Part shown: one piece after another, positions 1 to 6,661 of the stretch
How positions within the stretch are numbered: the stretch's first letter is position 1
Layout of the letters: the number at the start of each line of letters is the position of its first letter
Program-made: the position numbers and the translations under genes
The notes under the pieces: generated by a model
Told to the model about the DNA's origin: nothing
What the model saw: the letters and a program-made list of their open reading frames with translations, nothing else
Databases searched by the model: none
Source of the DNA: Acidobacteriaceae bacterium
GTDB taxonomy: Bacteria > Acidobacteriota > Terriglobia > Terriglobales > Acidobacteriaceae
Assembly (NCBI GenBank): GCA_027306745.1
Contig: DAHUZD010000397.1
Coordinates: forward strand, 1-7,894
DNA length: 7,894 bases
Reading direction: 5' to 3'

Positions 1-275
1 GTAAAAATCGGTATAAACAGACAAAACCCGAAGAACTCTTGAAAAAATCTGTGGAAATGGCTGTTTTCCGGTTGACAAAGCCGTACAAAAGCCGCAAGGT
101 AAACGGCGTGGGGTTTCGCAGACCCGCATGGATGCTGGCGATTCAGTTCCGCTGATGCAAGCGTTCACGCGCGGGTCCCTTCAGGAACGGGAGGACTTTT
201 CTGAATGCGGCCCTTCGAAATTTGCACCTATGCGAGCCGCAAGGACGCATCGAACATATCAGGAGGAAACACACA
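1..275. other. Upstream non-coding region before the HU-like gene
   Basis: No reading frame here looks like a real protein. The first 90 bases are A/T-rich compared with the rest of the window. A perfect TTGACA hexamer lies at 72-77, but nothing resembling TATAAT lies 16-18 bp downstream, so a promoter is only suggested. A short inverted repeat (GGAAA at 53-57, TTTCC at 65-69, 7-nt loop) lies just before it. If transcription does begin shortly after this TTGACA, the HU-like mRNA would carry a 5' leader of roughly 150-170 nt. Confidence 0.4.
261..266 (+). promoter_or_regulatory. Strong Shine-Dalgarno AGGAGG for the HU-like gene
   Basis: AGGAGG lies 9 nt before the ATG at 276. It fixes the start there rather than at the upstream in-frame ATG (222) or the next ATG (288). 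It is the best ribosome binding site in the window, fitting an abundant nucleoid protein. Confidence 0.85.
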
Positions 276-572
276 ATGGCAGCAGGCATGACCAAAACGC
301 AACTCGTCCGCCACATGGCCGAGAAGCTCGAACTCACCAACAAACAAGTCGCGGCATTTTTGGAGCTTCTGGCGGAGACCGCCATCAAGGAAACCAAGAA
401 GAACGGCGTCTTCGTCGTCCCCGGACTGGGCCGCCTGGTCAAAGCTGAGCGCAAGGCGCGCATGGGCCGCAATCCGCAGACCGGCGAGGCCATCAAGATC
501 AAGGCCAAGACTGTCGTCAAGTTCCGCGTGGCCAAGAGCGCCAAGGATTCCATCGCTCCGCCGAAAAAGTAG
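276..572 (+). CDS. HU/IHF-family nucleoid DNA-binding protein
   Basis: This is a 98-residue histone-like protein expected to bind and bend DNA as a dimer in the nucleoid. The N-terminal half (about residues 5-44) fits the helical dimerisation part. The motif PGLGRL at 49-54 corresponds to the glycine turn into the beta-saddle. RMGRNPQTGE at 62-71 is the HU/IHF signature, with Pro67 at the tip of the DNA-intercalating arm. FRVAKSAKDSI at 83-93 matches the conserved end of the fold. The tail PPKK is short and basic. The length is slightly above the 90-residue norm for HU. The start is chosen from the AGGAGG 9 nt upstream. The gene appears monocistronic: a hairpin follows, and folC has its own promoter. 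I cannot decide between an HU orthologue and a divergent paralogue, so no symbol is given. Confidence 0.93.
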   Translation: MAAGMTKTQLVRHMAEKLELTNKQVAAFLELLAETAIKETKKNGVFVVPGLGRLVKAERKARMGRNPQTGEAIKIKAKTVVKFRVAKSAKDSIAPPKK

Positions 573-613
573 TTTGCATCTCCAGCGCAGCGCCACGTGC
601 GCCGCGATTGCAC

Positions 614-656
614 ACACAGCGCAGGGATCCGGTTCGGCGCCGCCCCTGCGCTGTGT
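614..656 (+). repeat. Perfect 13-bp inverted repeat (hairpin) after the HU-like gene
   Basis: The left arm ACACAGCGCAGGG (614-626) and right arm CCCTGCGCTGTGT (644-656) are exact reverse complements. They are separated by a 17-nt loop that itself contains the palindrome CGGCGCCG. The hairpin begins 41 nt after the HU-like stop codon. No T-run follows the right arm (next bases TGCGCTTGCC), so it is not a classical intrinsic terminator. It could still block 3' decay, help termination, or serve as a protein site. Confidence 0.75.
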
Positions 657-715
657 TGCGCTTGCCCAGAATAGCTGCGCAGATTGACCTGGCAATTGAC
701 AGCCGACTCTATCCA

Positions 716-749
716 TTGCGACGCGGGATTCATCCACTACAATCAAGCC
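716..749 (+). promoter_or_regulatory. Promoter of folC, predicted to give a leaderless mRNA
   Basis: TACAAT at 738-743 matches TATAAT at 5 of 6 positions. TTGCGA at 716-721 matches TTGACA at 4 of 6, with a 16-bp spacer. The first base of the -10 box lies exactly 12 nt before the A of the folC ATG, so the predicted transcription start coincides with the start codon. No Shine-Dalgarno precedes that ATG, which agrees with a leaderless transcript. A perfect TTGACA at 696-701 has no matching -10 and is probably coincidental. Confidence 0.55.
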
Positions 750-2138
750 ATGTCCTACGCCGCAGCCATGGAGCGCCTGTATGCCTTGGGCCATGAGCTG
801 GCCACTGTCGCCAACCCACAGCCGGGCGCTGCAGCCAGCACTCCGCACCCCCGGCGCAAGTTCGACTTGGAGCAGATGCGGCAACTGATGGCCGCGCTCG
901 ACCATCCAGAGAAAAAATTCCGCAGCCTGTTGATTGCAGGCACCAACGGCAAAGGCTCCACCGCCGCCACGCTGGCCAGCATTTTGCGCGCCTCGGGCTA
1001 CCGTGTTGGCTTGTACACCTCGCCGCACTTGGTGCGAGTGAATGAACGCATCCAAGTCCACGGCCGCGAGATCAGTGACGACGATTTTGCTCGCCTGTAT
1101 TTCCGCGTGGACGAGGCCGGAGCGCGCCTGCTGCAACAGGGAACCCTGCCACAAGCGCCAAGTTTTTTTGAGACGGTCACCGCGCTGGCTTTTTTGTATT
1201 TTGCTGAGGCCGACCTCGACATTGCTGTACTGGAGGTGGGCCTGGGCGGTCGCTTGGATGCAACCAACATTGTGGAACCGCTGCTCTCCGTTATCACCGA
1301 CATCTCGCTGGACCACACAGAGTGGCTTGGCTCCACGCTGGGGGAAATTGCGCGGGAAAAGGCTGGCATTCTGCGCAGCAACGGTGTTCTGGTCACGCTT
1401 CCGCAGCATCCTGAAGTGAATCAGGCCCTAGGCGAGGCGGCTGTGGCTCTCGACGTGACCGGCGTCAACGCCGCCAGCTATCTGCCCCAACAAACCCCGG
1501 GCCCCGCGCCCGACGCGGCCTACACCATCGCCGTGCTGGGGGAGCAGGTGCAGTTGCAATTGCCATTGCCAGGCAGTCACCAGCAACGCAACACTGCCCT
1601 GGCCATTGCCGCCGCAGTCGAGCTGCGCCAGCGCGCGGAGTATCGAAAAATCTCTGCGGCAACGATTGCCGCCGGTGTGGCTGCCACGCGGTGGCCGGCA
1701 CGGCTGGAGCGCTTTCACCTAGGCGCAGATCGCGCAGATGTTTTGCTGGACGTGTCGCACAATCCTGCTGGCGCGTGGACCCTGCGCTCGGCTTTGAGCC
1801 AACGTGCCCCTTCAGGCCCGCGCACGCTCGTCTTTGGCTGCATGATGGACAAAGCCTATACGGAGATGGCGCAGATCCTCTTCCCGATCTTTGACCAGGT
1901 TGTGGTCACGGCGCTAGCCTCGCCCCGCAGCAGCCACGTACAGGATTTACTGGCCGCAGCCGCTGCCGTCAGCGTGCCCGCATCCGCGGCAGAGGATGCC
2001 GAGCAGGCCGTCGAAATTGCCCTGCGGCAAACCCCTCCTGCAGGATTGGTCGTCTGCGCAGGCTCGATCTATCTGGCCGGGCCGGTGCGCCGCTGGCTCA
2101 TGCAGCAAGCCCACGGGGATTCTGAATCTAAGTGTTAG
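750..2138 (+). CDS. folC: Bifunctional folylpolyglutamate synthase / dihydrofolate synthase
   Basis: FolC ligates L-glutamate to dihydropteroate and to folates using ATP, in cytoplasmic folate synthesis. The 462-residue product has the Mur-ligase-like layout. The P-loop GTNGKGS is at 64-70, TSPHLVRVNERIQ at 90-102 (folate loop), and LEVGLGGRLDATN at 161-173. The stretch SLDHTEWLGSTLGEIAREKAGI ends near 207 and includes Lys204, the lysine usually carbamylated in this superfamily. DVSHNP at 334-339 opens the C-terminal glutamate-binding domain. Length is close to the family norm (about 420-460). ATG 750 is chosen because the protein alignment begins naturally there and a -10 box lies 12 nt upstream. 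An in-frame TTG at 684 would lie upstream of that promoter. The gene ends overlapping the following acyltransferase start by 7 nt, so the two are probably cotranscribed. Confidence 0.95.
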   Translation: MSYAAAMERLYALGHELATVANPQPGAAASTPHPRRKFDLEQMRQLMAALDHPEKKFRSLLIAGTNGKGSTAATLASILRASGYRVGLYTSPHLVRVNERIQVHGREISDDDFARLYFRVDEAGARLLQQGTLPQAPSFFETVTALAFLYFAEADLDIAVLEVGLGGRLDATNIVEPLLSVITDISLDHTEWLGSTLGEIAREKAGILRSNGVLVTLPQHPEVNQALGEAAVALDVTGVNAASYLPQQTPGPAPDAAYTIAVLGEQVQLQLPLPGSHQQRNTALAIAAAVELRQRAEYRKISAATIAAGVAATRWPARLERFHLGADRADVLLDVSHNPAGAWTLRSALSQRAPSGPRTLVFGCMMDKAYTEMAQILFPIFDQVVVTALASPRSSHVQDLLAAAAAVSVPASAAEDAEQAVEIALRQTPPAGLVVCAGSIYLAGPVRRWLMQQAHGDSESKC

Positions 2139-2929
2139 AGAATAAACAAGATATTGTCGACGCTACCTCGGAGCGACCCTCCTCACGCTGGGTGCGCTGG
2201 CGTAGCTATCTGCTGCTAGCTCCGCTCTTTGGTCTGGCGACGGTGGCCTTTGGCACCGTCGCACTGGCGGCATCGCTCTTTGACAAATCCGGACGCTGGC
2301 AACATCGCATCGCCCGCTCCTGGGCCGGCGTGGTGCTGCACATCAGCCTGTCTCCTGTGCAAGTGGTGGGTGCAGAACATCTGCAAGAGAAGCTGGGTCC
2401 GGGGCAGGCTGCCATCTTCGCATGCAACCACCTGTCGTACATGGACACGCCCGTTGTCTTCAGCAAGCTGCCATTCCAGTTCCGCATACTGGCCCGGCAC
2501 GACCTCTTCAAGATTCCGTTTATCGGCTGGTACTTGCGCCGCTCGGGCCAGATTCCCGTTGACAGCAGCCACGTTCGCGCCAGCGTGCAGAGCCTGAATC
2601 GCGGCGTGCAGGCGCTCCAGCAAGGGATGCCGCTGGTCATCTTCCCAGAGGGTGGACGATCTCCGAATGGCACGACACAGAATTTTTTGAGCGGCGTCGC
2701 CTTTATGGCCATTCGCGCTCGTGTGCCAGTGGTTCCCATGGCGCTGGTTGGCACATATGAGCTGATGCCGATGCACGTGTATCATCTGCGCCCGCGCCCG
2801 CTCTACTTGGTGGTGGGCAGCCCGATCGATCCGGGCGCGTACACATCGAAGAGCGCTGACGCCCTGACGCAACGCATCCACGACGAGATCGTGCGCATGT
2901 ACACGAAGTACTCCGCACCGATGGAATAA
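2132..2929 (+). CDS. 1-acyl-sn-glycerol-3-phosphate acyltransferase-like (PlsC family)
   Basis: This is a membrane-associated acyltransferase of 265 residues. By family it transfers an acyl chain to lysophosphatidic acid, giving phosphatidic acid for phospholipid synthesis. A hydrophobic segment at about 26-49 is probably a membrane anchor. The catalytic motif HxxxxD is seen as NHLSYMD at 99-105 (His100, Asp105). The glycerophosphate-binding motif FPEGGRS is at 171-177, and VPVVPMAL at 198-205 matches the later conserved block. The start is GTG at 2132, overlapping the last 7 nt of folC (stop TAG 2136-2138). No good Shine-Dalgarno is visible, so translation probably depends on coupling to folC. 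Substrate specificity within the family (PlsC versus other lysophospholipid acyltransferases) cannot be read from the sequence. Confidence 0.9.
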   Translation: MLENKQDIVDATSERPSSRWVRWRSYLLLAPLFGLATVAFGTVALAASLFDKSGRWQHRIARSWAGVVLHISLSPVQVVGAEHLQEKLGPGQAAIFACNHLSYMDTPVVFSKLPFQFRILARHDLFKIPFIGWYLRRSGQIPVDSSHVRASVQSLNRGVQALQQGMPLVIFPEGGRSPNGTTQNFLSGVAFMAIRARVPVVPMALVGTYELMPMHVYHLRPRPLYLVVGSPIDPGAYTSKSADALTQRIHDEIVRMYTKYSAPME

Positions 2930-2955
2930 GGTTTTCTCCCCAGAATTTCTGCTGC

Positions 2956-2967
2956 TACGATAGCTTT
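2956..2967 (+). promoter_or_regulatory. Candidate -10 element giving a leaderless peptidase C26 mRNA
   Basis: TACGAT at 2956-2961 matches TATAAT at 4 of 6. Its first base lies exactly 12 nt before the ATG at 2968, the same geometry as at folC. No Shine-Dalgarno precedes the ATG. The -35 region is poor (the best fit is within the T-rich run at 2932-2937), so this box is weaker evidence alone than in combination with the folC case. Confidence 0.4.
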
Positions 2968-3750
2968 ATGCCGCCGCGCATCGCCATTCCGCTGCCCACC
3001 AGTACAGACCCGGAGTACAACAGGCGCGCTTGGGCGCAGTATGCCGAAGCCGTGCGTCGCGCCGGAGGCGAGCCGGTCGAGATTGCCTGCACCTTGGACT
3101 CAAAGGAAATTGTGCGGCTGGCCAACCAATGCCAAGGCATTCTACTGCCCGGCAGCCCTGCGGATTTGAACCCCAGCAAGTATGGAGCTGACCCAGAGCC
3201 GACCACGGCGGCTGCGGACCCAGCCCGCGAGAATGTGGACGAGCTTTTGTTGCAGGATGCCCACAATCTGCACAAGCCGCTGTTGTGTATCTGCTACGGA
3301 ATGCAGTCGTTAAACGTGTGGAGAACTGGAACTCTGGTGCAGAATTTGCTGCCCGTCCCTGTAAACCATACGGCAGGCCGCAGCGTCGCCGTGGCGCATT
3401 CAGTCGCCTTGGCGCCAGAGTCGCGCTTGGCCAGGATACTGGCCGACAGCGGTGAACTGCAAGCCCACGGCGAAGGGGTGCGGTTGCCGGTCAACTCCAG
3501 CCATCATCAGGCTATCGGCATCGTGGGCGATGGTCTGCGCGTGGTGGCGCGCTGCCCGCAGGATGGCGTTGTCGAGGCCGTCGAAGGCATCCCTGCGCCC
3601 GGCGAAGAAGGCGGACACTTCATCCTCGGCCTGCAGTGGCACCCGGAACGCACGCAAGAGACCAGCGCCGCTTCGCGGGCCATCTTCGATTCTTTTCTGC
3701 TAGTTGCCTCGGCCTGGCAGCCCCGCGTTGTGCGGGCATCCCTCGGATAG
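2968..3750 (+). CDS. Gamma-glutamyl-gamma-aminobutyrate hydrolase-like class I glutamine amidotransferase (peptidase C26)
   Basis: This is a 260-residue single-domain class I amidotransferase-fold hydrolase, predicted to cleave gamma-glutamyl amide bonds in the cytoplasm. ILLPGSPADLNP at 58-69 is the family's N-terminal block. CICYGMQSLNV at 107-117 holds the nucleophile, expected to be Cys109, in the nucleophile elbow. VNHTAGR at 132-138 and VNSSHHQAI at 175-183 are family-specific blocks. LQWHPE at 222-227 supplies His225 and Glu227 of the triad. The characterised member PuuD acts in putrescine breakdown, but no putrescine genes occur here, so the physiological substrate is unknown. The start is ATG 2968 with no Shine-Dalgarno and a -10-like box 12 nt upstream. 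It follows the acyltransferase by 38 bp and precedes rsmG by 18 bp, so it may also be read from the folC promoter. Confidence 0.9.
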   Translation: MPPRIAIPLPTSTDPEYNRRAWAQYAEAVRRAGGEPVEIACTLDSKEIVRLANQCQGILLPGSPADLNPSKYGADPEPTTAAADPARENVDELLLQDAHNLHKPLLCICYGMQSLNVWRTGTLVQNLLPVPVNHTAGRSVAVAHSVALAPESRLARILADSGELQAHGEGVRLPVNSSHHQAIGIVGDGLRVVARCPQDGVVEAVEGIPAPGEEGGHFILGLQWHPERTQETSAASRAIFDSFLLVASAWQPRVVRASLG

Positions 3751-3768
3751 AAAGCTTACCCCAACTCC

Positions 3769-4437
3769 ATGCCCAAGCCTTCTGCCAATCTCTCCACGCC
3801 CACCGCGAACGAAATTGCCTCGCTGGCCGGGCCAATGCTTTTGCGGGATGCGAAGCTGCCCGACAACCTGTGGGAACGGCTGGCGGCGTATTTGGAGTTG
3901 CTCCAGCGCTGGAATCAGCGGATGAACCTAACTGCTGTGCGCAACATGGAAGAGCTGGCCCACGTGCATATCGCCGAAAGCCTGCGCTGTGGGCAGCTCC
4001 TGCCACTAGGAGCGACAACTTTGCTGGATTTCGGCTCTGGAGCGGGATTGCCGGGGATTCCCATCCTACTGCTGCGGCCAGAGATAACGGTCACCTTGGC
4101 CGAATCCCAGAGCAAAAAAGCCTCGTTTTTGCGGGAGGCACTGCGGGTACTCGATTTGCAACAGGCTGAAGTCCACGCGGGGCGTGTCGAGGACTTGCCG
4201 CGGGCCAAGCAGTGGGATGTGGTGAGTCTACGGGCCGTGGACAAGATGGAATTGGCTTTGGCGGAAGCTTCGCTCCGGGTGCGGGCGGGCGGCTGGTGCG
4301 CCGTGCTGACGACGGAGGAACGGCGGGCCAGGGTGTGTGCCCTGCTTCCGAATTTCGATTGGAAGACACCGGATGTGCTCCCCGGCTCAAAGCAGCGCGT
4401 GGTCTTGCTGGGGCAAAAATCAGCCGCCGCAAACTAG
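3769..4437 (+). CDS. rsmG: 16S rRNA (guanine-527-N7)-methyltransferase RsmG (GidB)
   Basis: RsmG methylates N7 of G527 in 16S rRNA using S-adenosylmethionine; in other species its loss gives low-level streptomycin resistance. The 222-residue product shows the typical N-terminal helix with LLQRWNQRMNLTAV at 44-57. The SAM-binding glycine loop DFGSGAGLPGIP is at 87-98, with the acidic residue Glu112 after the second strand (LAESQSKKASFL). SLRAV at 153-157 corresponds to the conserved (S/A)RA block near the active site. The start ATG has only a weak ribosome binding site, with GGATAG too far upstream. The neighbouring parAB genes on the same strand match the widespread rsmG-parA-parB order near replication origins. 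A conserved companion, mnmG (gidA), is not in the window. Confidence 0.95.
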   Translation: MPKPSANLSTPTANEIASLAGPMLLRDAKLPDNLWERLAAYLELLQRWNQRMNLTAVRNMEELAHVHIAESLRCGQLLPLGATTLLDFGSGAGLPGIPILLLRPEITVTLAESQSKKASFLREALRVLDLQQAEVHAGRVEDLPRAKQWDVVSLRAVDKMELALAEASLRVRAGGWCAVLTTEERRARVCALLPNFDWKTPDVLPGSKQRVVLLGQKSAAAN

Positions 4438-4439
4438 AG

Positions 4440-4455
4440 TGTTCCACGTGGAACA
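4440..4455. promoter_or_regulatory. parS: parS site 1 (ParB-binding palindrome)
   Basis: TGTTCCACGTGGAACA is a perfect 16-bp palindrome beginning 3 nt after the rsmG stop codon. It matches the bacterial chromosomal parS consensus TGTTnCACGTGnAACA at every fixed position. The neighbouring parA and parB genes support the assignment. ParB is expected to load here and spread as a CTP-dependent clamp. Confidence 0.9.
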
Positions 4456-4509
4456 GATCTGCGCCCGGCCAGAAACCTGCCCCACTCGGACTCCCTTGAT
4501 CCCCGGTCT

Positions 4510-4525
4510 TGTTCCACGTGGAACA
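4510..4525. promoter_or_regulatory. parS: parS site 2 (ParB-binding palindrome)
   Basis: A second, identical copy of TGTTCCACGTGGAACA lies exactly 70 bp from the first, upstream of parA. The sequence between the two sites shows no similarity to that around them, so this looks like selection on the site rather than a recent tandem duplication. Its place before parA could also allow ParB to influence parAB transcription. Confidence 0.9.
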
Positions 4526-4763
4526 CCACTACTTCCCCTGAATCCCGCCTCGCTTTACAAAAAAATCAAAAAGTTTTCCACGGATGCCGCGCCGTTACCG
4601 AATACTTTCGCAGCGCTGTCCTTGGACGGAACCGCATTCGATTGCTCAAGTTAGCGGCCTTCCCGTCCGTGGCAAATATCTTCTTCCACAGATTCTCCCC
4701 TGTCTTGCACAGCGGATGGCCGTTGCCGACCCCGTCTGCCTCCGGTACTCTACAGGCCTGCCC

Positions 4764-5609
4764 ATGAGCAAGATTCTTGCTGTCGTGAACCAAAAAGGTG
4801 GAGTGGGAAAAACCACTACGGCCATCAACCTCGCCGCTGGATTTGCGTTGGAGGGTCTGCGCTGTCTGTTGATCGACTGCGACCCCCAGGCCAACTCCAC
4901 CGGCGGATTGGGCCAAGACCGCAATGCGGATCGGCCCTCCGTCTATGATGTGCTGCTGGGCACGTCCACGGCAGCGGAAGCCACCGTAGATACGGGTCTG
5001 GACGGGCTGCGCCTGATCCCCAGCAGCAAACATCTGATTGGCGCCAACATCGAGCTGGTTCCGGCCAAGGATCGCGCTTTCCGCCTACGTGAAGCGCTGC
5101 GCGAGACACGCCAGGCCTATGACTGGGTCGTGTTGGATTGCCCACCCGCACTGGATCTGCTGACGTTAAATGCTTTGGTGGCAACGGATTCCCTCCTGAT
5201 CCCGATGCAGGCGGAGTATTTTGCGCTGGAAGGTGTCAGTGAATTGGTCAGCACGCTGGAGCGCGTGCGTGACTCATTGCACCCCGATCTGACCATTGAA
5301 GGCGTCGTGCTCACCATGTACGACGAGCGCACGAATCTGGCGCAACAGGTCACGGAGAATCTGCGCAACTTCTTTGGTGAAAAGCTCTTAAAGAGCACGA
5401 TTCCCAGGAACATCCGCGTGGCCGAGGCCCCCAGTCACGGCCAGCCGGTGCAGGTATACGACCCGCGCTCGCGCGGAGCAGAGAGTTATATGGAGTTGGC
5501 GCGCGAGATTCTGGAACGCAACGGAATCGAAAGCCCTCGCGAGAAAGAGCGTAAGGCCGCAGCCACCCAACGCAAGGACAAAAAAGTCCAGTTCTGGCCG
5601 TATACCTGA
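4764..5609 (+). CDS. parA: Chromosome-partitioning ATPase ParA (Soj type)
   Basis: ParA is a deviant-Walker ATPase. It binds DNA non-specifically as an ATP dimer and moves ParB-parS complexes, separating newly replicated origins. The 281-residue product starts directly with the fold. KGGVGKTT at 11-18 is the deviant Walker A with signature Lys11 and P-loop Lys16. [12 protein letters not shown] at 35-46 is the switch I/A' region, and [10 protein letters not shown] at 121-130 is Walker B. There is no N-terminal HTH, so this is the chromosomal Soj-like class rather than a type Ia plasmid ParA. The start at 4764 is chosen because the conserved N-terminus begins at [10 protein letters not shown]. 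An in-frame extension upstream to 4584 would add 60 residues that do not look protein-like. The tail after about 255 is basic and Lys/Arg-rich. The gene is followed after 53 bp by parB. Confidence 0.96.
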   Translation: MSKILAVVNQKGGVGKTTTAINLAAGFALEGLRCLLIDCDPQANSTGGLGQDRNADRPSVYDVLLGTSTAAEATVDTGLDGLRLIPSSKHLIGANIELVPAKDRAFRLREALRETRQAYDWVVLDCPPALDLLTLNALVATDSLLIPMQAEYFALEGVSELVSTLERVRDSLHPDLTIEGVVLTMYDERTNLAQQVTENLRNFFGEKLLKSTIPRNIRVAEAPSHGQPVQVYDPRSRGAESYMELAREILERNGIESPREKERKAAATQRKDKKVQFWPYT

Positions 5610-5649
5610 TCGGCTTCGCCGGTTGAAACAATTTGAAAATAAAAGAGTT

Positions 5650-5653
5650 GGAG
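5650..5653 (+). promoter_or_regulatory. Shine-Dalgarno GGAG for parB
   Basis: GGAG ends 9 nt before the ATG at 5663. Together with the N-terminal ParA-interaction motif shortly downstream, it supports that start. A small stem (CGGC-TTC-GCCG, 5611-5621) lies between parA and this site but is too short to be called a terminator. Confidence 0.6.
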
Positions 5654-5662
5654 TGATTTTCC

Positions 5663-6604
5663 ATGCCCGTTACACCCCCCACCCCAGTTGCTGAAGCCGA
5701 AAAAGACGCCAACAAACGCCGCGCCCTGGGCACGGGCTTGGAGTCGCTGCTGCCGGGCCGACCGGCGGGAGCGCCCGTGCGCCCGACTGCTGGCGAACCC
5801 GCCCAAGAAACCGGCAAGCCGCGGGAGATTCCCGTGGGCCAGATCGACCGCAACCCATACCAAACACGCAGCAAAGTGGACCCGGCCCAATTGGAAGACC
5901 TGAGCCGCTCCATTGCCGCCACGGGCGTGGTGCAGCCGATTCTGGTGCGACCGCTGGCGAATGGCCGCTTCCAATTGATTGCGGGTGAACGGCGTTGGCT
6001 GGCCTCGCAAAAAGCTGGAAAGACGACGGTTCCGGCGATTGTGCGCCAAGTCTCTGACGTGCAGGCGATGGAGATGACCATCGTCGAAAACTTGCAGCGC
6101 GCCGACCTGAACGCGATGGAGCAGGCGCGGGCCTATGAGCGGCTGGGGCGCGAGTTCCAAATGACGCAGGAGCAGATGGCTCAGCGTACAGGAAAAGAGC
6201 GCGCCACGGTTGCTAACTTTTTACGTTTGTTGAAGTTGCCGTCTGAGGTGCAAGGCCGGGTTGAGTCGGGCGTGTTGAGCTTCGGCCATGCGCGCACGTT
6301 GTTGGCCTTGGAGACGCCGGAGGCAATTTTGAAGGCGGCAGCGAAGGTGACGGCGCTGTCGATGTCCGTGCGCCAGACCGAGACCTATGTGCAAGGGCTG
6401 CTGAACCCAGAGAAGCAGAAGGCGGAAGCTGCGAGCAAAAAGAAGCTGCAGGATCCCAACGTGCGTGAGGCGGAGGAGCGATTGCAGCGGGCGCTGGGAT
6501 TGAAGGTCCACGTCGAGGACAAGCGCGGCAATGGGCGCGTGGTCATCGAATACTCTGGCCTGGAGGACTTCGACGCCCTGATGACCGCCATCGTGGGCGA
6601 GTAG
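5663..6604 (+). CDS. parB: Chromosome-partitioning protein ParB (Spo0J type), parS-binding CTPase
   Basis: ParB binds parS, loads as a CTP-dependent sliding clamp, and stimulates ParA. The 313-residue product has the expected order. KRRALGTGLESLLP at 18-31 is the N-terminal ParA-interaction motif. REIPVGQIDRNPYQTR at 54-69 begins the ParB/Srx nucleotide-binding domain. AGERRWLASQKAG at 107-119 is the C-box, and MTIVENLQRADLN at 138-150 is the second nucleotide-binding block. A helix-turn-helix lies at about 167-193 (MTQEQMAQRTGK...), and a C-terminal dimerisation domain is expected at about 268-313. The nucleotide box usually written GERRxR reads GERRWL, with Leu113 at the last position. Two perfect parS sites upstream of parA are its likely targets. 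The gene probably ends the operon, since a hairpin follows its stop. Confidence 0.96.
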   Translation: MPVTPPTPVAEAEKDANKRRALGTGLESLLPGRPAGAPVRPTAGEPAQETGKPREIPVGQIDRNPYQTRSKVDPAQLEDLSRSIAATGVVQPILVRPLANGRFQLIAGERRWLASQKAGKTTVPAIVRQVSDVQAMEMTIVENLQRADLNAMEQARAYERLGREFQMTQEQMAQRTGKERATVANFLRLLKLPSEVQGRVESGVLSFGHARTLLALETPEAILKAAAKVTALSMSVRQTETYVQGLLNPEKQKAEAASKKKLQDPNVREAEERLQRALGLKVHVEDKRGNGRVVIEYSGLEDFDALMTAIVGE

Positions 6605-6622
6605 GTAACCAAAACGGAACCG

Positions 6623-6652
6623 GGGCTTGGCTTGTAGACGTACAAGCAGCCC
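6623..6652 (+). terminator. Hairpin after parB, possible terminator
   Basis: GGGCT (6623-6627) and GCTTGTA (6630-6636) pair with TACAAGC (6641-6647) and AGCCC (6648-6652). This gives a 12-bp stem with a 2-nt bulge and a GACG loop, 19 nt after the parB stop. The following bases (AAATTGCGCG) contain no T-run, so efficiency as an intrinsic terminator is doubtful. Its place at the junction between parAB and the hic-like module still makes a transcription boundary plausible. Confidence 0.45.
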
Positions 6653-6661
6653 AAATTGCGC

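Larger units (their letters stand above)
4438..4763. other. 326-bp intergenic region between rsmG and parA
   Basis: This gap holds two parS-type palindromes (described separately) and an A-rich patch at 4556-4572. Two 9-mers, at 4574-4582 and 4682-4690, match the DnaA box TTATCCACA at only 7 of 9. An open frame joins part of this region to parA (from 4584), but it reads like non-coding sequence and has no ribosome binding site. No strong promoter was found. The best candidate for parA is TTGCCG at 4723-4728 and TACTCT at 4746-4751 with a 17-bp spacer, 3-4 matches each. No RNA gene is recognised. Confidence 0.5.

Noticed and set aside
72..105. Sigma-70 promoter for the HU-like gene using the perfect TTGACA
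   Set aside because: No acceptable -10 hexamer lies at 16-18 bp spacing, so it is mentioned only as a possibility in the upstream-region entry.
684..749. Upstream TTG start for folC
   Set aside because: It would precede the -10 box at 738-743 and adds 22 residues that do not resemble the FolC N-terminus.
228..1409. Long minus-strand open frame of 393 residues opposite the HU-like gene and folC
   Set aside because: It is antisense to two clear genes, has a low-complexity Gln/Ala/Arg-rich translation with no motif, and no ribosome binding site. It is a G+C-driven shadow frame.
4337..4654. Open frame of 105 residues overlapping rsmG and the parS region
   Set aside because: It is out of frame with rsmG, would encode through both parS palindromes, and has no recognisable protein character.
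4574..4690. DnaA boxes defining oriC
   Set aside because: Only two 9-mers match TTATCCACA at 7 of 9, and no cluster or AT-rich unwinding element is visible.
4584..4763. In-frame 60-residue N-terminal extension of ParA
   Set aside because: The family fold begins at the ATG at 4764. The extension lacks conserved features and a ribosome binding site.
5350..6081. Minus-strand open frame of 243 residues across parA/parB
   Set aside because: It is antisense to well-conserved coding sequence and its translation shows only composition bias.
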